Below are positions 19,943 to 30,522 of a stretch of DNA of 35,769 nt, in pieces. The notes beneath the pieces are model-generated. The model was not told the DNA's origin. It saw only the letters and a program-made list of their open reading frames with translations, and made no database searches. The translations under genes and the position numbers were made by a program. The stretch lies in NCBI GenBank assembly GCA_000226015.1, contig JH153334.1, positions 90,416 through 126,184 on the forward strand, written 5' to 3'. This stretch comes from Mnemiopsis leidyi (lineage: Eukaryota > Ctenophora > Tentaculata > Lobata > Bolinopsidae). The first letter of the stretch is position 1. Each line of letters begins with the position of its first letter.

Positions 19943-21958
19943 TCATGAAGACGGAAAATCTCCGATTCCAGCTCTGAGCGGTTTGTCTCTCTTGTCTTCC
20001 TCGTCAAGCAGATCGTCATCGTGAAATTCAGGTTGGCCCGGCAGTTTTGAATATTCGTCGTTTTCTAATGGTAGAGTCACGTGCATTATCTCGTCTAGAT
20101 GTGTCTGCTGTCTGTATGGGAGTCGTTTCTTGGTCGTGTGGCTGTATGTTACCCGGCCGAATCTCTGATACATGTCCCTGGGAATGTTATCTTATTTGAT
20201 ATGAAGCTTATAAAGATAAAATACGCGTCTTTAATTTATACTCAGATTAGGATGAATTGTTGTTAGATATTTTGCTAGTTAAATCTTGATTAAAACTTTA
20301 AATTATCTGTAAAAGTATGTCTCTTGTCATAAAATCATTTATAAACTAACTGGTATTTTTCTCCGAGTTGAGCGTCCTCTAAGACAGCTTCACGGAGTAC
20401 TCCACGTTTGTTGTACGAATCTATTATCAAGTTTGCTAATCTCATAGGCTCAACCTGCAGACAGTGATACGTCATTATTCTTGCATTTTTATCGTGTTAT
20501 CAAGTAAGTCTAAAACATTCTACAACACCAGAAATAAATAATAAAACAATAATAATAATTTTAAGGACGTTTTATTACCCAATGCAAATTATTTTGGAAG
20601 TAGACTTACCGGAGTTCTTCGTTTTCTTCGTTTAGACTGAATCTTGAACCGTTTAATAGCCAGATTAGTGCTCTCTTCAACAGTTAAGGGTACGGGACAT
20701 GGCTTGTAGCCATCCCTTTTCTTCTGTACTTGAACAAAGTCTATTCTCAGCGGTGGCGACACGTTCTGGCGAGATTTTCGGTTTCAGTTAGTATATCGCG
20801 ACATAGAAGAGAAGTTAAAAATAGGAAGAAGGCAGCTTGACTGATAAACCTCAAATCCTTAAACCATGTAAATTAACTTGATTTTTTTTAAATTGAAGTT
20901 TTGACTTACCATAACAGCCTTGCGCAAAATTGTATTGCTGTCAAGTTCAATTTCTTTGTCAGGGTTTGCCTTTTTAAGTTGCATTTGGTGAAGTTTTATC
21001 AGTTTCATCGTTTCCACCATAATATCAAAAGCACGGTCAACTCCAGTGAATTTACAAAGTTTTATCTTTTCTGAAAATAATAAATTAAAAATCGGTTGTA
21101 GGGAAAATGTCATGAGAACTTTAGAAAGGCAAAAAGATAATGTTATCTGGCGCATTTTTCATAAGAAAATTTCGAACCTACCTATAAATCGCCAAACAAG
21201 AGGATCTACAAAAGAAGACGGGTACGGTGCAAGTCTACGCTCAACTCGTCGCTCTAAACTTCTGTCTCCGAATATCATCTCATGATTTTCAGTTCTCTGC
21301 TTGTCTTCTTCTACCACCAAACTACTATCCCTTACTTTAACACGATATCCACAGTTCTCTGTGTAGTTTATTGTATCTCCTGCAGTTCGGCTGTACTGAC
21401 CTGTTCGATGTTAATTTTTCAATTCACCGTTCGAAGTAGGATTTTAAAGCAGTTTTGATGTATAAAATTATAGCACTGACTAATGACTATCAATTGTCAC
21501 ATCCAAGAATAACATATATTTATTTTAAAGGTATCCAGATCAGCGCTTACCAAAATGAGGTTTAGGAAGTTCAGGGCGGTCCCAAGGTCGGACAGGCTCA
21601 GTTCTGTCCCACTCGTACTTGTGCTGTCCAAGGTAGGAGAACCTCAGAAAGGGGGTTTCCCAGGGCAGCTGCACTCCGTTAATAACATCCCGGTATGGCT
21701 TTTGGACGGTACCCTTCTTCTTTCCTTTGAACCAATAACCGCGTTTTCTGTGATTATGGAATTCTTTATGAAAAGGAAATTTTATAACTTGTTACCATCA
21801 TCAACAAAATAATTGCTTATTTTTAACGTACCCTTCTTTGTGTGAAAGCGAACTTACCCAGCCTTTTTTTTCTCGAAGTTTGGGCAAGTTGTCTGTATTT
21901 GCCTGGCTTGAAAACCACTTAGAACTTGTTTCACAGCACGCTGGCCATTCTTCAGCAT
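19943..21958 (-). CDS. MRPS7: Mitochondrial small-subunit ribosomal protein uS7m with long N-terminal extension
   Basis: The model has seven exons and 390 residues: 21958-21858, 21747-21551, 21400-21182, 21070-20910, 20765-20610, 20454-20351, 20177-19943. All join in phase; 21379 is an alternative in-phase acceptor for exon 3. The uS7 core starts near FVDPLVWRFI and includes RAFDIMVETMKLIK, AVMNVSPPLRI, GYKPCPVPLTVEE, LAIKRFKIQSKRR and MRLANLIIDSYNKRG. uS7m binds 12S rRNA in the head of the mitoribosome. The N-terminus MLKNGQRAVKQVLSGFQARQ is basic and amphipathic, like a mitochondrial presequence. Human MRPS7 has 242 residues. Here about 170 residues precede the core, including a Trp/Pro-rich block (PWETPFLRF, EWDRTEPVRPWDRPE) that I cannot place, and an acidic tail follows it. 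A fused extra domain is possible. Confidence 0.87.
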
Positions 21959-22678
21959 TCTTCCGTTCAAGAACAGTTACCTTCCCTTTATTTGAGCCCC
22001 AAAGTCATCAGTTTCTAGCCCTAGAGATATAAACATACTCTATAAATGATGCACCCTACCACCTCACATAAAGATTATATTTCCAAGAATTGTCTTGAAT
22101 TCCGAAATCTGTTTTTGAGACATTTTCTTAAATTTTTTGAAATCAAGAGAAAACGATTGACCCATAATTGGTCAGATACATCCAATTAATATTGTCGTGG
22201 AACATTATTTCACCAGTTAAAACTCGGTTTGCTTTTAAATATACAAAGTCGTAAACTTGAGTAATTGCTAGACTAAAATGAACTTTATACAAAGCAGAAC
22301 ACAATTTATTGGCTGATACAAAAACGAAGACACATCAATTATTATATAAGTCTATAAATCCAGGTAACGATCATAAGCTATTCTATAAGCTAGCTATCTC
22401 AGATGTCAAATTTACAGTTTTCACTTTCAAGAAGATAACGCTTTTTAATCAAAAACAGAAATATGAGAATACTTATTATAGATTAAAGGCAAAATTCTAA
22501 CCAACGTAACTCCTAATTATAAGAAAATTATCGATATCGTCCATATCAGCAAAGGGTTATCCTGTAATTCTTCATCTTTCACTAGATTATAAACCAAATG
22601 CTCTAACAATTAAAAAACAATAAAAGCAAAATCTTAATAAGTTAAATCACTGATCGTACAATTTTAAGTCTACACTCA
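21959..22678. other. Intergenic between MCCC1-like and MRPS7
   Basis: AT-rich, with no supported gene. The ORF at 22309-22500 (+) is compositionally AT-driven. A TCTCTAG acceptor-like site about 70 nt upstream of the MRPS7 ATG is the only notable signal. Confidence 0.55.
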
Positions 22679-24689
22679 TTATTCATCAAGCTCGTATAGT
22701 AGCTGTCCTTTAGAAACTCTATCGCCCTCGTTGAAACAAATGGCGGAAATAACACCATCTTTATGAGCTGGGATGTCGAACAACATCTTCATAACGTTGA
22801 CCTGTAAAACAACATCTCCCCTCTTAACGACATCACCCACCCTCGCAAATATTTTCTGTACCAGTCCCTCCACAGAGGCGACACCGTCGTCCAGCCCCGC
22901 TTCGTCGTCGGCTTTCTGGTATTTGGGAACGTGTCTCGACAAAACAGTCTCATTTCCGTCGGAAAACACGTGCAAGTTGTCTCCATCTTGGACGATCTTA
23001 CACTCCAGTTTTCTGTCTGCAGAGTTTCCGCTTCCAAAGATGACATTGTTGTCGACTGTCACGTTCGCACTTAACTCCACCTCAGCCCTGCCATCCACAG
23101 AAACGAAATAGGATGGAGCAACACAGCGAATCTTAACATCGATATCCGTATCCCCGTTTTTAAGTTTAACCTCCTCAACATGGTTAATGTTGAGTCTTGA
23201 GAACAAGGATTTAGTCCAAGGAGAAACCGAAACTTTACCCGTTTGACTGAGGAGATAAGAAACAGCTGTAAGAGCGAGGTTCTCATCAGATAAACTAGGA
23301 GTGGCAGGAAAGAGGGAATCTCCGTGCTGCGCGATGAAATCTGTGTGGACATCAGCAGATTCAAACTGAGGATGAGATGCCAGGTCCTTCAAAAACTTGA
23401 TGTTAGTGGACAGTCCTACTACGTGGTATTCCTGAAGCTTATTGTGTAAGAGAGAAAGGGAGGACAATCTATCTGGAGCCCAGACAACAAGTTTAGCAAT
23501 CATGGGATCGTAGAAGACAGAGACAGCATCACCCTGTCTGATACTGGTGTCTATCCTAACGTTCTCGGTCTCCTCTGGTGTTGATAAATACTTCACGTCT
23601 CCTGAACCCGGCATGAAGTTGTTAGCTGGGTCCTCTGCATAAACTCGTGCTTCAAACGCATGCCCGTGTACGTTGATGTCGTCCTGGGTGAGTGGCAGTT
23701 TCTCTCCTTGAGATACCCTCAGTTGCAACTCCACCAAGTCCACCCCTGTAACCAACTCCGTTATAGGATGTTCTACTTGTAGTCTTGTGTTCATCTCCAT
23801 GAAGTAGAACTTCCGTTCCACGGTGTCCATGATAAACTCAACAGTTCCTGCACTTTTGTAGCCAACTGCTTTAGCTGCTCTTACTGCCATCTCACCAAGC
23901 TCTCTGTGCTCCTCCGGTGTAACGACCCGGAGCCGGAGCTTCTTCGATGATCTTCTGATGACGACGCTGGACAGAGCAGTCTCTGTTTGAGAAGTAGAGA
24001 GCATTTCCGTGAGAGTCTGCCATCACCTGGACTTCAACGTGACGCGGCTGGAAATCAAAGAAACGCTCTAAAATCACTCTATCATCGTTGAAAGCTTTGA
24101 TAGACTCTTCCTTAGCTGACCTCAGAGCCGCCATGAAGTCTTTTTCGTGAAATACCATCCTCATACCCTTACCACCTCCCCCTGACACTGCCTTGATGAT
24201 GATAGGGTAACCCACCTGGTCCGCCTGCTCCTTCAGATATGCCTCATCCTGGTTGTCACCATGGTAACCTGGAATGCAGCTAACTCCAGCGTCTATCATG
24301 ATCCGTTTTGAAGCACTCTTGCTGCCCATGTCAGCTATGGCAGAAGCAGGAGGGCCGATAAACTCAACACCTTGTGCAGCTAGTGCTTCAGCAAACGGAG
24401 CCTGTTCTGACAAGAAGCCGTACCCTGGATGAACTGCTTGAGCTCCGGTTTTCTTGATGATCTCCAGGAGCTTGTCTTGACGCAGGTAGCTCTCTGAAGC
24501 GGGGGAGGGACCGATGTAGTGAGCTTCGTCAGCCATCTTGACGTGGAGTGAGTGTCTGTCGGCGTCAGAGAACACCGCCACTGTCTTGATGTTCATCTTT
24601 CGGGCCGTTTTCATAACTCGACAAGCAATCTCACCTCGGTTAGCGATGAGAATCTTGCTGAGTTTATTGAGACGCTGTCCATGACTCAT
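22679..24689 (-). CDS. MCCC1: Methylcrotonoyl-CoA carboxylase alpha (biotin) subunit, one frameshift
   Basis: About 670 residues in one intronless frame, broken once. MCCC1 with MCCC2 carboxylates 3-methylcrotonyl-CoA in mitochondrial leucine breakdown. Seen: biotin-carboxylase start [14 protein letters not shown] (12-25); ATP-grasp GGGGKGMRM (170-178); [20 protein letters not shown], the MCCC rather than PCC form; then, in another frame, catalytic [25 protein letters not shown], the BT region, and a C-terminal biotinoyl domain with lysine in VMKML (usually AMKM) and GEGD-like turns altered. The frame changes by one extra base near 23921-23930, just after APAPG. Removing one base would restore family-length alignment. 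No presequence precedes the core, and an in-frame TAA lies just upstream of the ATG. Options are sequencing error, recent null allele, or a decaying retrocopy. A CAG acceptor lies 12 nt before the ATG. Confidence 0.85.
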
Positions 24690-25595
24690 TCTTAATTATT
24701 CCTGAGAATACAAATTTAAGGTAATTTGATGATTAGTTATACATAAAATTTTATAATTAAGTCACACGAATTCTGAATATGAGCTACATAAAAGCAAATG
24801 AGATACTGAGTTTATTTGTATTAGAGCAATAGTTTGATTCATTAGGTACTAGAAAAACAAATTGACATTTTGATTAAAAATCTGATTCAATTAATCTGGT
24901 TAATTTAATGATAAAATACAAATAATTAATAATGGTCTATCTTTAAGTAAACTAATCGTCATAGATTATGTAGACTACTCTACTTTGAACTTTGGTCTAG
25001 CGAGCCTAGTAGTGCTTTTCGTCTAAAAGGTATTAAGGAAAAAAATTGTATTAAGCTATCTGACGTTGTTTCAAATGCATTGTTTGTGGCTCGCTTTTAT
25101 GAAGATTATTATTGGCGAGAAAATTAGTTGAAACTCGCAAATCACGATTTGAATTTTGGAAACGAATTGCACGACTAGACTAGCGAGTGCTTAGAAGCTT
25201 AGAGTTAGAATAGATAGGTATTCTTTATGTTTATTGATGTTGATGTTCTTATAAGATGATAAGATCTTGATATAATTTTTCAGCTTTTTTCTCATGTTCA
25301 ACTGCTCAAGTCATTAAGAAAACAATAAATTCAAGCTGTTACTTAAAGTAGTTTTTTAAATAGAATACATATCAAATAGATCGCTTATAACTTTATAAGT
25401 TTAAAGTACATCAAATTTACATCAAGAATTTTCATTGTTATAAAATTATAAAAGTTCGACTTCTGGGCTTTAAGAGTTAAGACCAATTAGTCAGCAACAA
25501 TAAGTCAAAATGAATGAGTTTTCCAATTTATGCTGTTTAGTCAATAAACTAACAATTTCACGACTTCAATATCACTTCAAAAGTTTCCGGCAGTT
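24690..25595. other. Intergenic between CFDP1 and MCCC1-like
   Basis: 0.9 kb, very AT-rich. No open frame, RNA gene or repeat was recognised. It includes the polypyrimidine tract and CAG (24702-24704) in front of the MCCC1-like ATG. Confidence 0.6.
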
Positions 25596-28500
25596 TCAAA
25601 ATTGTTTGGAGTTCATCATCTGTCGACGTCTGGCTTGTTGAGCTCTGATCTCACGTTCCAGTTCGAACTGTTTCTGATCAGCTCGGTTTAGGAAATCTTG
25701 TTTGGCCAGGTACCCCTCCGCTTTAGCCTCATTCTTTACGTCCTCTGAAAATGAATGTTCCATATACCCGTATAGTTGTAAATTACGAGAATATAGATGT
25801 AGAAAAAGTAAGAAAGCTGAAAATTTTGCAATCAAATAATTTAAGCAATCAAGTAATTTATCTCCTTTAATCAGAATTCCTATAAGGTTTTACCTTCAAT
25901 GTTATTGTCTTTTTTAAACTTGTTCCAATCAAGTGCCGTTTTATTGAGTACAGTCATCTTAGGTCGCTTGGTAAGTCTGCTCACCAAGGAGTTAAGCTTG
26001 GATACAGGTCTACTTCTCTTAGCCCCTGTAGTCGTTGTGGAGTTCAAATTAGAGGGATCAGAAGTGGCACTTCCCTCGCTTTTCACCTCCTCCTCTTCTG
26101 TTCGTGATAAGATAGGGGCTGATTCTCTTCGTCTCTTTCTGTTGGTGATAGACGATTGTCACAGAATTCTTAGGTCGGAGGGTTTGAATTGGGCTAGTTT
26201 ACAGTTTTAACACCATTCTCCAAGAATGTTCGACTAGTATCTTATTCAAATGTCAAAGTTAAACATAGCAAAATACCTGGACTTATCTAGACCCAGTGTG
26301 GAAGCTAAACTTTTCCTTTTGCTCTTTATCTCTTCTCTGACCGTGACTGCCTCCCCAGCGAAATCGTACGTCTTTTCTTTTATAGTTGTTTCTAACTCCT
26401 TAGCTTTCCTGTTCAGAAGCAAATCAACTACTGGAGAGTGGAGATGGAGAAAGTAAATATAACAATTAAGCCAACTTTGCAGCGAAATTTTCAATTTTTT
26501 ACATACCATGTAGGTAATACAAAATTGTTTACGTTACTGGCTGTTCGATAACACAAGAACTCCTTTCTGAAATCCCAGATCAAGAAAATACATAAATTGT
26601 CAGATTTCTATGTGATTGCAGTGCCATTACCGATAGTCCTAACAACAGCACAGGTCTACCGATAATTGATATCAGACCACAAGTGATAGAGAAGAAGGTA
26701 CATTACAACACTCAGTCCACCCTGCCTCATGGAATTGAGAGCACACCAAACATACAAACATCAGCCAACTGTTCATTCACTATTTCAAGTTAGTACACAT
26801 TGACACGCTGTTCTTCGTCGAGTGCATTTTGTCCACGATCAACTTTTAATTAAACATTTGTACTGATTATCTACATCAGTACAATTGCGAGTATTCTATT
26901 TCCTGTAATATACTAATATCTTGTACACGGTACAGCATTAAGTTTGACATTGCGCTTGCTTAGTGGTTATAATTGTTTTAATGGAAATTTGATATCATGG
27001 CCAATTGGATAATTGATGCAATATGATGTGTACAGATTGATGTTAAATTTACGTTCCCATCTTCAGACTTTGGAAAATTGTCCATGTTTCATCAAAACTT
27101 TCATTGCTTGTGGCTTGCTTATAGATAGGGCGGAGAGCCCAGAACGGAGAAAATCGAAAGATGAAAATCAAAAGATACAGAAAGACCTATCTTATTATTC
27201 TGCTTTGCCTGATACTCTTCTTCATGTGGCAGCATAATTCCGGTTTCAACACAATGGTTATTAAAAACAATCCCGTTTTCTGTCCTGAACAACCCCGAGG
27301 GACTAACATGCGAAACATAGAAATACAAACCCTCCGAACCATAGAAGAGCAGTACAAATCGAAACTTAAGACTCTAAAAAATCTGGAGCTGCTGGAGGCT
27401 TCTGAGTTTTTCCATCGAGACGTTTCAAAACATTGGGGCAGTTTCCACGGCCTGTTGCCCCAGAGCAAACCAGTTCCAGATAAAACCTGTCTCAGACATC
27501 TAGACCAAACCTTTACATCACGTGTCTCTGTGGTTATGTGTATGAAGAACGAACTGATGTACTTACTGTTTCGGACCATTACTACAATCGTCAAGAGAAC
27601 TCCTCCCCATCTGTTACTGGAAATACTGCTCATAGACGATGGAAGTGTGATAGACAGCACCAGTGAAATTGAGGACTTTATCTCGAAAATGAATATTCCC
27701 CTCAAGCTACAAAGAAACAATGTCAGTATGGGAATTGCAAACTGCAGAAACTCAGGAATAAGGAAAGCAGAGGGAGATGTGGTGGTTATACTTGATTCTC
27801 ACATGGAAGTATCTGACATCTGGTTAGAACCTCTTCTTGACATTCTCAAAAACAAACCCAGATCTGTAGCTGTTCCGACCCTTCATCTCATCAATGAGAA
27901 GGATTATGATGAGAAGCATTTAGGAACGTCTGATGCGTATGGAATAGAGATGATGAACGGGTACTCTTTTTTCTTATACTATAAAGCAGGGCCTCCACGA
28001 CACAACCAGTCTGAGCCATACAAAACTGCCTCCATACTGGGCGGAGCACTAGCAGCTTACAAGTCAACTTTCCTGGACTTCTACCCACAGGGGGTTCTAG
28101 GAGAGTATTGGGGGACTGAAAACAGCAGGCTAGCACTGAGAATGTGGATGTGTGGGGATGGACTGTGGATGACACGGTGTTCTCAAGTACTCCACACGAA
28201 TGGGAATGATGGAGCTCTACACAGGTATCTGAAGGATAGTCCGGATATGTGGCTACATCTTCATTATGAGACGTTAGGGGATGTTATCAATTCTATTGGT
28301 GAAGAGGAACAGAAAAGGAGGATGCTTCAGAGTGTATATCGAGAAGATAAACATGTAGACAAAGTGTTTGAAGTGGCTAATAAGATCAGAGAACGGTTCA
28401 AATTAGATTGTTCAAGGGACTATGAGTGGTATCTGAATAATATACAACCTGCACATTCCATGAACTTCGTTCGACTTCGTTCAAGAAATAACTATCATTT

Positions 28501-30138
28501 GATTGGAGAAGCACAATCAGTTTCCCACCCAAACTTTTGTATAGTAACAGACTACAAAAAAGTTTATGTTGACAACAAATGTAGAGGAGATCTCACATTA
28601 GTCTACGACAATCACCTTTTAGGATTTTCAGTGACAGGTGAAGTTCACACTTCAGTCCAATCTTTGCAGTGTTGGGACACCGGACAGGGTGGTGGCAATG
28701 GGACAGGGATAGTCATGTACGGCTGTCATTCTGTCGCCCATCCTGACCTCAAAACAACTTACTCTTCCCAAAACTTTATTTATGATAGGAATAACAACCA
28801 AATCCAACATGTCCAAAGTAACAGATGTGCTCAAATATTTCCAGATGCAAGCGAGATTTTACTAGTTCATTGTTCCGAGTCCAAAGATCAAAAATGGCTT
28901 ATAAAATCACCAAGGTGGAACAAAAGTTAATTGAAGGCTCTTTGTAGCACAATAATAAGCTCATTTGTTTGAATGCATAATGCATGAAATTTTCGGCTAT
29001 TGTCTAGACTATTAATAGAATTAAAAGTTAGACGCTTCAAAAAATTTAGTTACATTTCTATTTATTACAAGTTATTCATATATTTTAAGTTATTTGGTGC
29101 CAATTTTAATGTCTTTGAGTAATAACAATTGATCATGATTGTGAATTAACCTGAATAAATATGTAAGTCTAAGCACTGATGCTATGTCAAATTCAAAACT
29201 GACAAACCTTTTGATGGGCACAGCAACATCAGCTTTAAAAGCACTCCAAATGTCATCTGCCCTCTTTTTCTCCGCATCATCGTGAGATACTTCCTTGACT
29301 TCCTCTGTCTCTGTCCCTTTGATCCCTGGTATTAGATTTCAAATTAATACTTTAATAGGCAGTAAACCGACTTGAAAGCTTAAGAAATAATAAAAGCTCC
29401 CAGTCAATGAAAAAAAGATCTAAAACTTACCGTCTCTAAGAGAGTATTGCCTTGAAACAATTTCAGCCCCTTCCTTCTCCTCTTCCTGTTCCTCATTGAC
29501 CTCCTCAGGGTCCACTCCTGGAACATACTCCTCATCTTCAGAATCATCTGATTCTAAAGCAGTTGCCAGTGCTAGAATACTGTTTTTCTCTTTTCCAGAA
29601 TCTGCTATGTGTTGTGATTCCGGTTTAGAACCCGACTGTGGCTTATCAGTGGACAAATCTTTGTCTTTATCTGAAGGTATAGGATCACAATCTGAGTCTT
29701 TTTCATCACCAATTTGGGAAGATAGAGAAATGTCTGGAAGATCTGATACACTACAAAGCTTGTCTGTTGACACTGTTCTGCCAGATGTTTCTGTTGTACA
29801 GTTGAGTTGTCTAGGGGACATGGACTTTTCTTTGTCCGATGTAAGCGGAGTTTCGTCTAAAGAGGTTCTAGGTTTCACAGCAGGAGACCTTGTCTCAGCT
29901 GAAACATTATTCTCTTATTTCTAAAACATGATCTAAAGGATTTATCCAAAATTTGGTAACAAAAGCTTTCGAAATTTCCACCTTAATTTCTAGTTTTAAA
30001 TTTTTGTAAATGGAAAAACCATCTATCAAACTGTAATGTACATCTCAACTGACCTGGTTTGGTTAAAGGGGTAGGCTCATCATAAGACACTTGATTTGTT
30101 TCGTTTAGATAGGCAGCTGGGTTTTCTATGACTGACAT
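25596..30138 (-). CDS. CFDP1: Craniofacial development protein 1 (BCNT/Swc5 family chromatin factor)
   Basis: The model has six exons and 398 residues: 30138-30054, 29898-29431, 29325-29208, 26408-26277, 26138-25894, 25744-25596. All join in phase. The C-terminal BCNT-C domain is clear: VLNKTALDWNKFKKDNNIEG, then GYLAKQDFLNRADQKQFELERE, matching human LEKSKLDWESFKEEEGI and [22 protein letters not shown]. Upstream are YDFAGEAV (human FDFAGEEV), RADDIWSAFKADV (human KKEDELWASFLNDV) and an acidic SDDSEDEEYVPG segment (human SEEDEDYVPS). CFDP1, like yeast Swc5, is linked to SRCAP/SWR1-type H2A.Z deposition. An N-terminal Ser/Thr/Asp-rich extension of about 120 residues is not seen in human. The 2.8-kb intron 3 contains a whole gene on the opposite strand. 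A TAG acceptor lies 4 nt before the ATG. Confidence 0.92.
26409..27160. other. CFDP1 intron 3 DNA upstream of nested gene
   Basis: AT-rich intron sequence that must contain the promoter of the nested glycosyltransferase. No TATA box or repeat is clear. A pyrimidine-containing CTTGCTTATAG lies about 40 nt before its ATG and could be a splice acceptor. Confidence 0.45.
27161..28930 (+). CDS. Polypeptide N-acetylgalactosaminyltransferase, nested in CFDP1 intron
   Basis: 589 residues, single exon. Type II membrane layout: a basic cytoplasmic start MKIKRYRKTY, one transmembrane helix (about 10-23), a stem, a GT2 catalytic domain and a C-terminal ricin-type lectin domain. Catalytic features: SRVSVVMCMKNE, IDDGS (158-162), the metal-binding DSH (212-214), WGTEN (317-321, usually WGGEN) with RMWMCGDGL, and VLH (His 345) as likely third metal ligand. 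The lectin part (about 440-585) has a QKW motif near the end. These Golgi enzymes start mucin-type O-glycosylation by adding GalNAc to Ser/Thr. Some usual motifs are altered, so it is a divergent member and the isoform cannot be named. It lies wholly inside CFDP1 intron 3, antisense to it, and being intronless may be a retrogene. Confidence 0.92.
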   Translation: MKIKRYRKTYLIILLCLILFFMWQHNSGFNTMVIKNNPVFCPEQPRGTNMRNIEIQTLRTIEEQYKSKLKTLKNLELLEASEFFHRDVSKHWGSFHGLLPQSKPVPDKTCLRHLDQTFTSRVSVVMCMKNELMYLLFRTITTIVKRTPPHLLLEILLIDDGSVIDSTSEIEDFISKMNIPLKLQRNNVSMGIANCRNSGIRKAEGDVVVILDSHMEVSDIWLEPLLDILKNKPRSVAVPTLHLINEKDYDEKHLGTSDAYGIEMMNGYSFFLYYKAGPPRHNQSEPYKTASILGGALAAYKSTFLDFYPQGVLGEYWGTENSRLALRMWMCGDGLWMTRCSQVLHTNGNDGALHRYLKDSPDMWLHLHYETLGDVINSIGEEEQKRRMLQSVYREDKHVDKVFEVANKIRERFKLDCSRDYEWYLNNIQPAHSMNFVRLRSRNNYHLIGEAQSVSHPNFCIVTDYKKVYVDNKCRGDLTLVYDNHLLGFSVTGEVHTSVQSLQCWDTGQGGGNGTGIVMYGCHSVAHPDLKTTYSSQNFIYDRNNNQIQHVQSNRCAQIFPDASEILLVHCSESKDQKWLIKSPRWNKS

Positions 30139-30522
30139 AATGCTATATGTGATCGAAATGTTAAGAAAATTGAACATATACAACATAAAATTTTCTATCA
30201 ATTGCATGTGTCGAGAGAGGCAGTGGAGACTGGAGCATTCCGATATATTTACACAATGAACATGGATTGGAAATATTTTATACTGATAAGCAATGGCAGC
30301 CACAGAGCATGCACTTGTGAGCACAAACCAATAAACACCAAATTTAAAAACTGAAAATGTAATTTACCAATTAACTATTAAACAACTTTTTGAACATCAA
30401 GTCGTGCTGTGACCTTTTTCTGATTAAAAAAAGTAACATTGTCTTTGGATTCCAACAAATTTTTCAGTCCGCTTTTGAAATTGGTTAAAAAAATCTCTCC
30501 CGAATTGTTATGAAACATTTTA

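Noticed and set aside
23871..24011. Intron to explain the MCCC1 frame change
   Set aside because: Conserved sequence is continuous on both sides with no room for an intron; a single extra base is enough.
29983..30324. Longer CFDP1 N-terminus starting at an upstream codon near 30324
   Set aside because: The extra codons are Phe/Ile/Cys-rich and unlike the rest of the protein; a TAG acceptor just before 30138 fits the ATG there.
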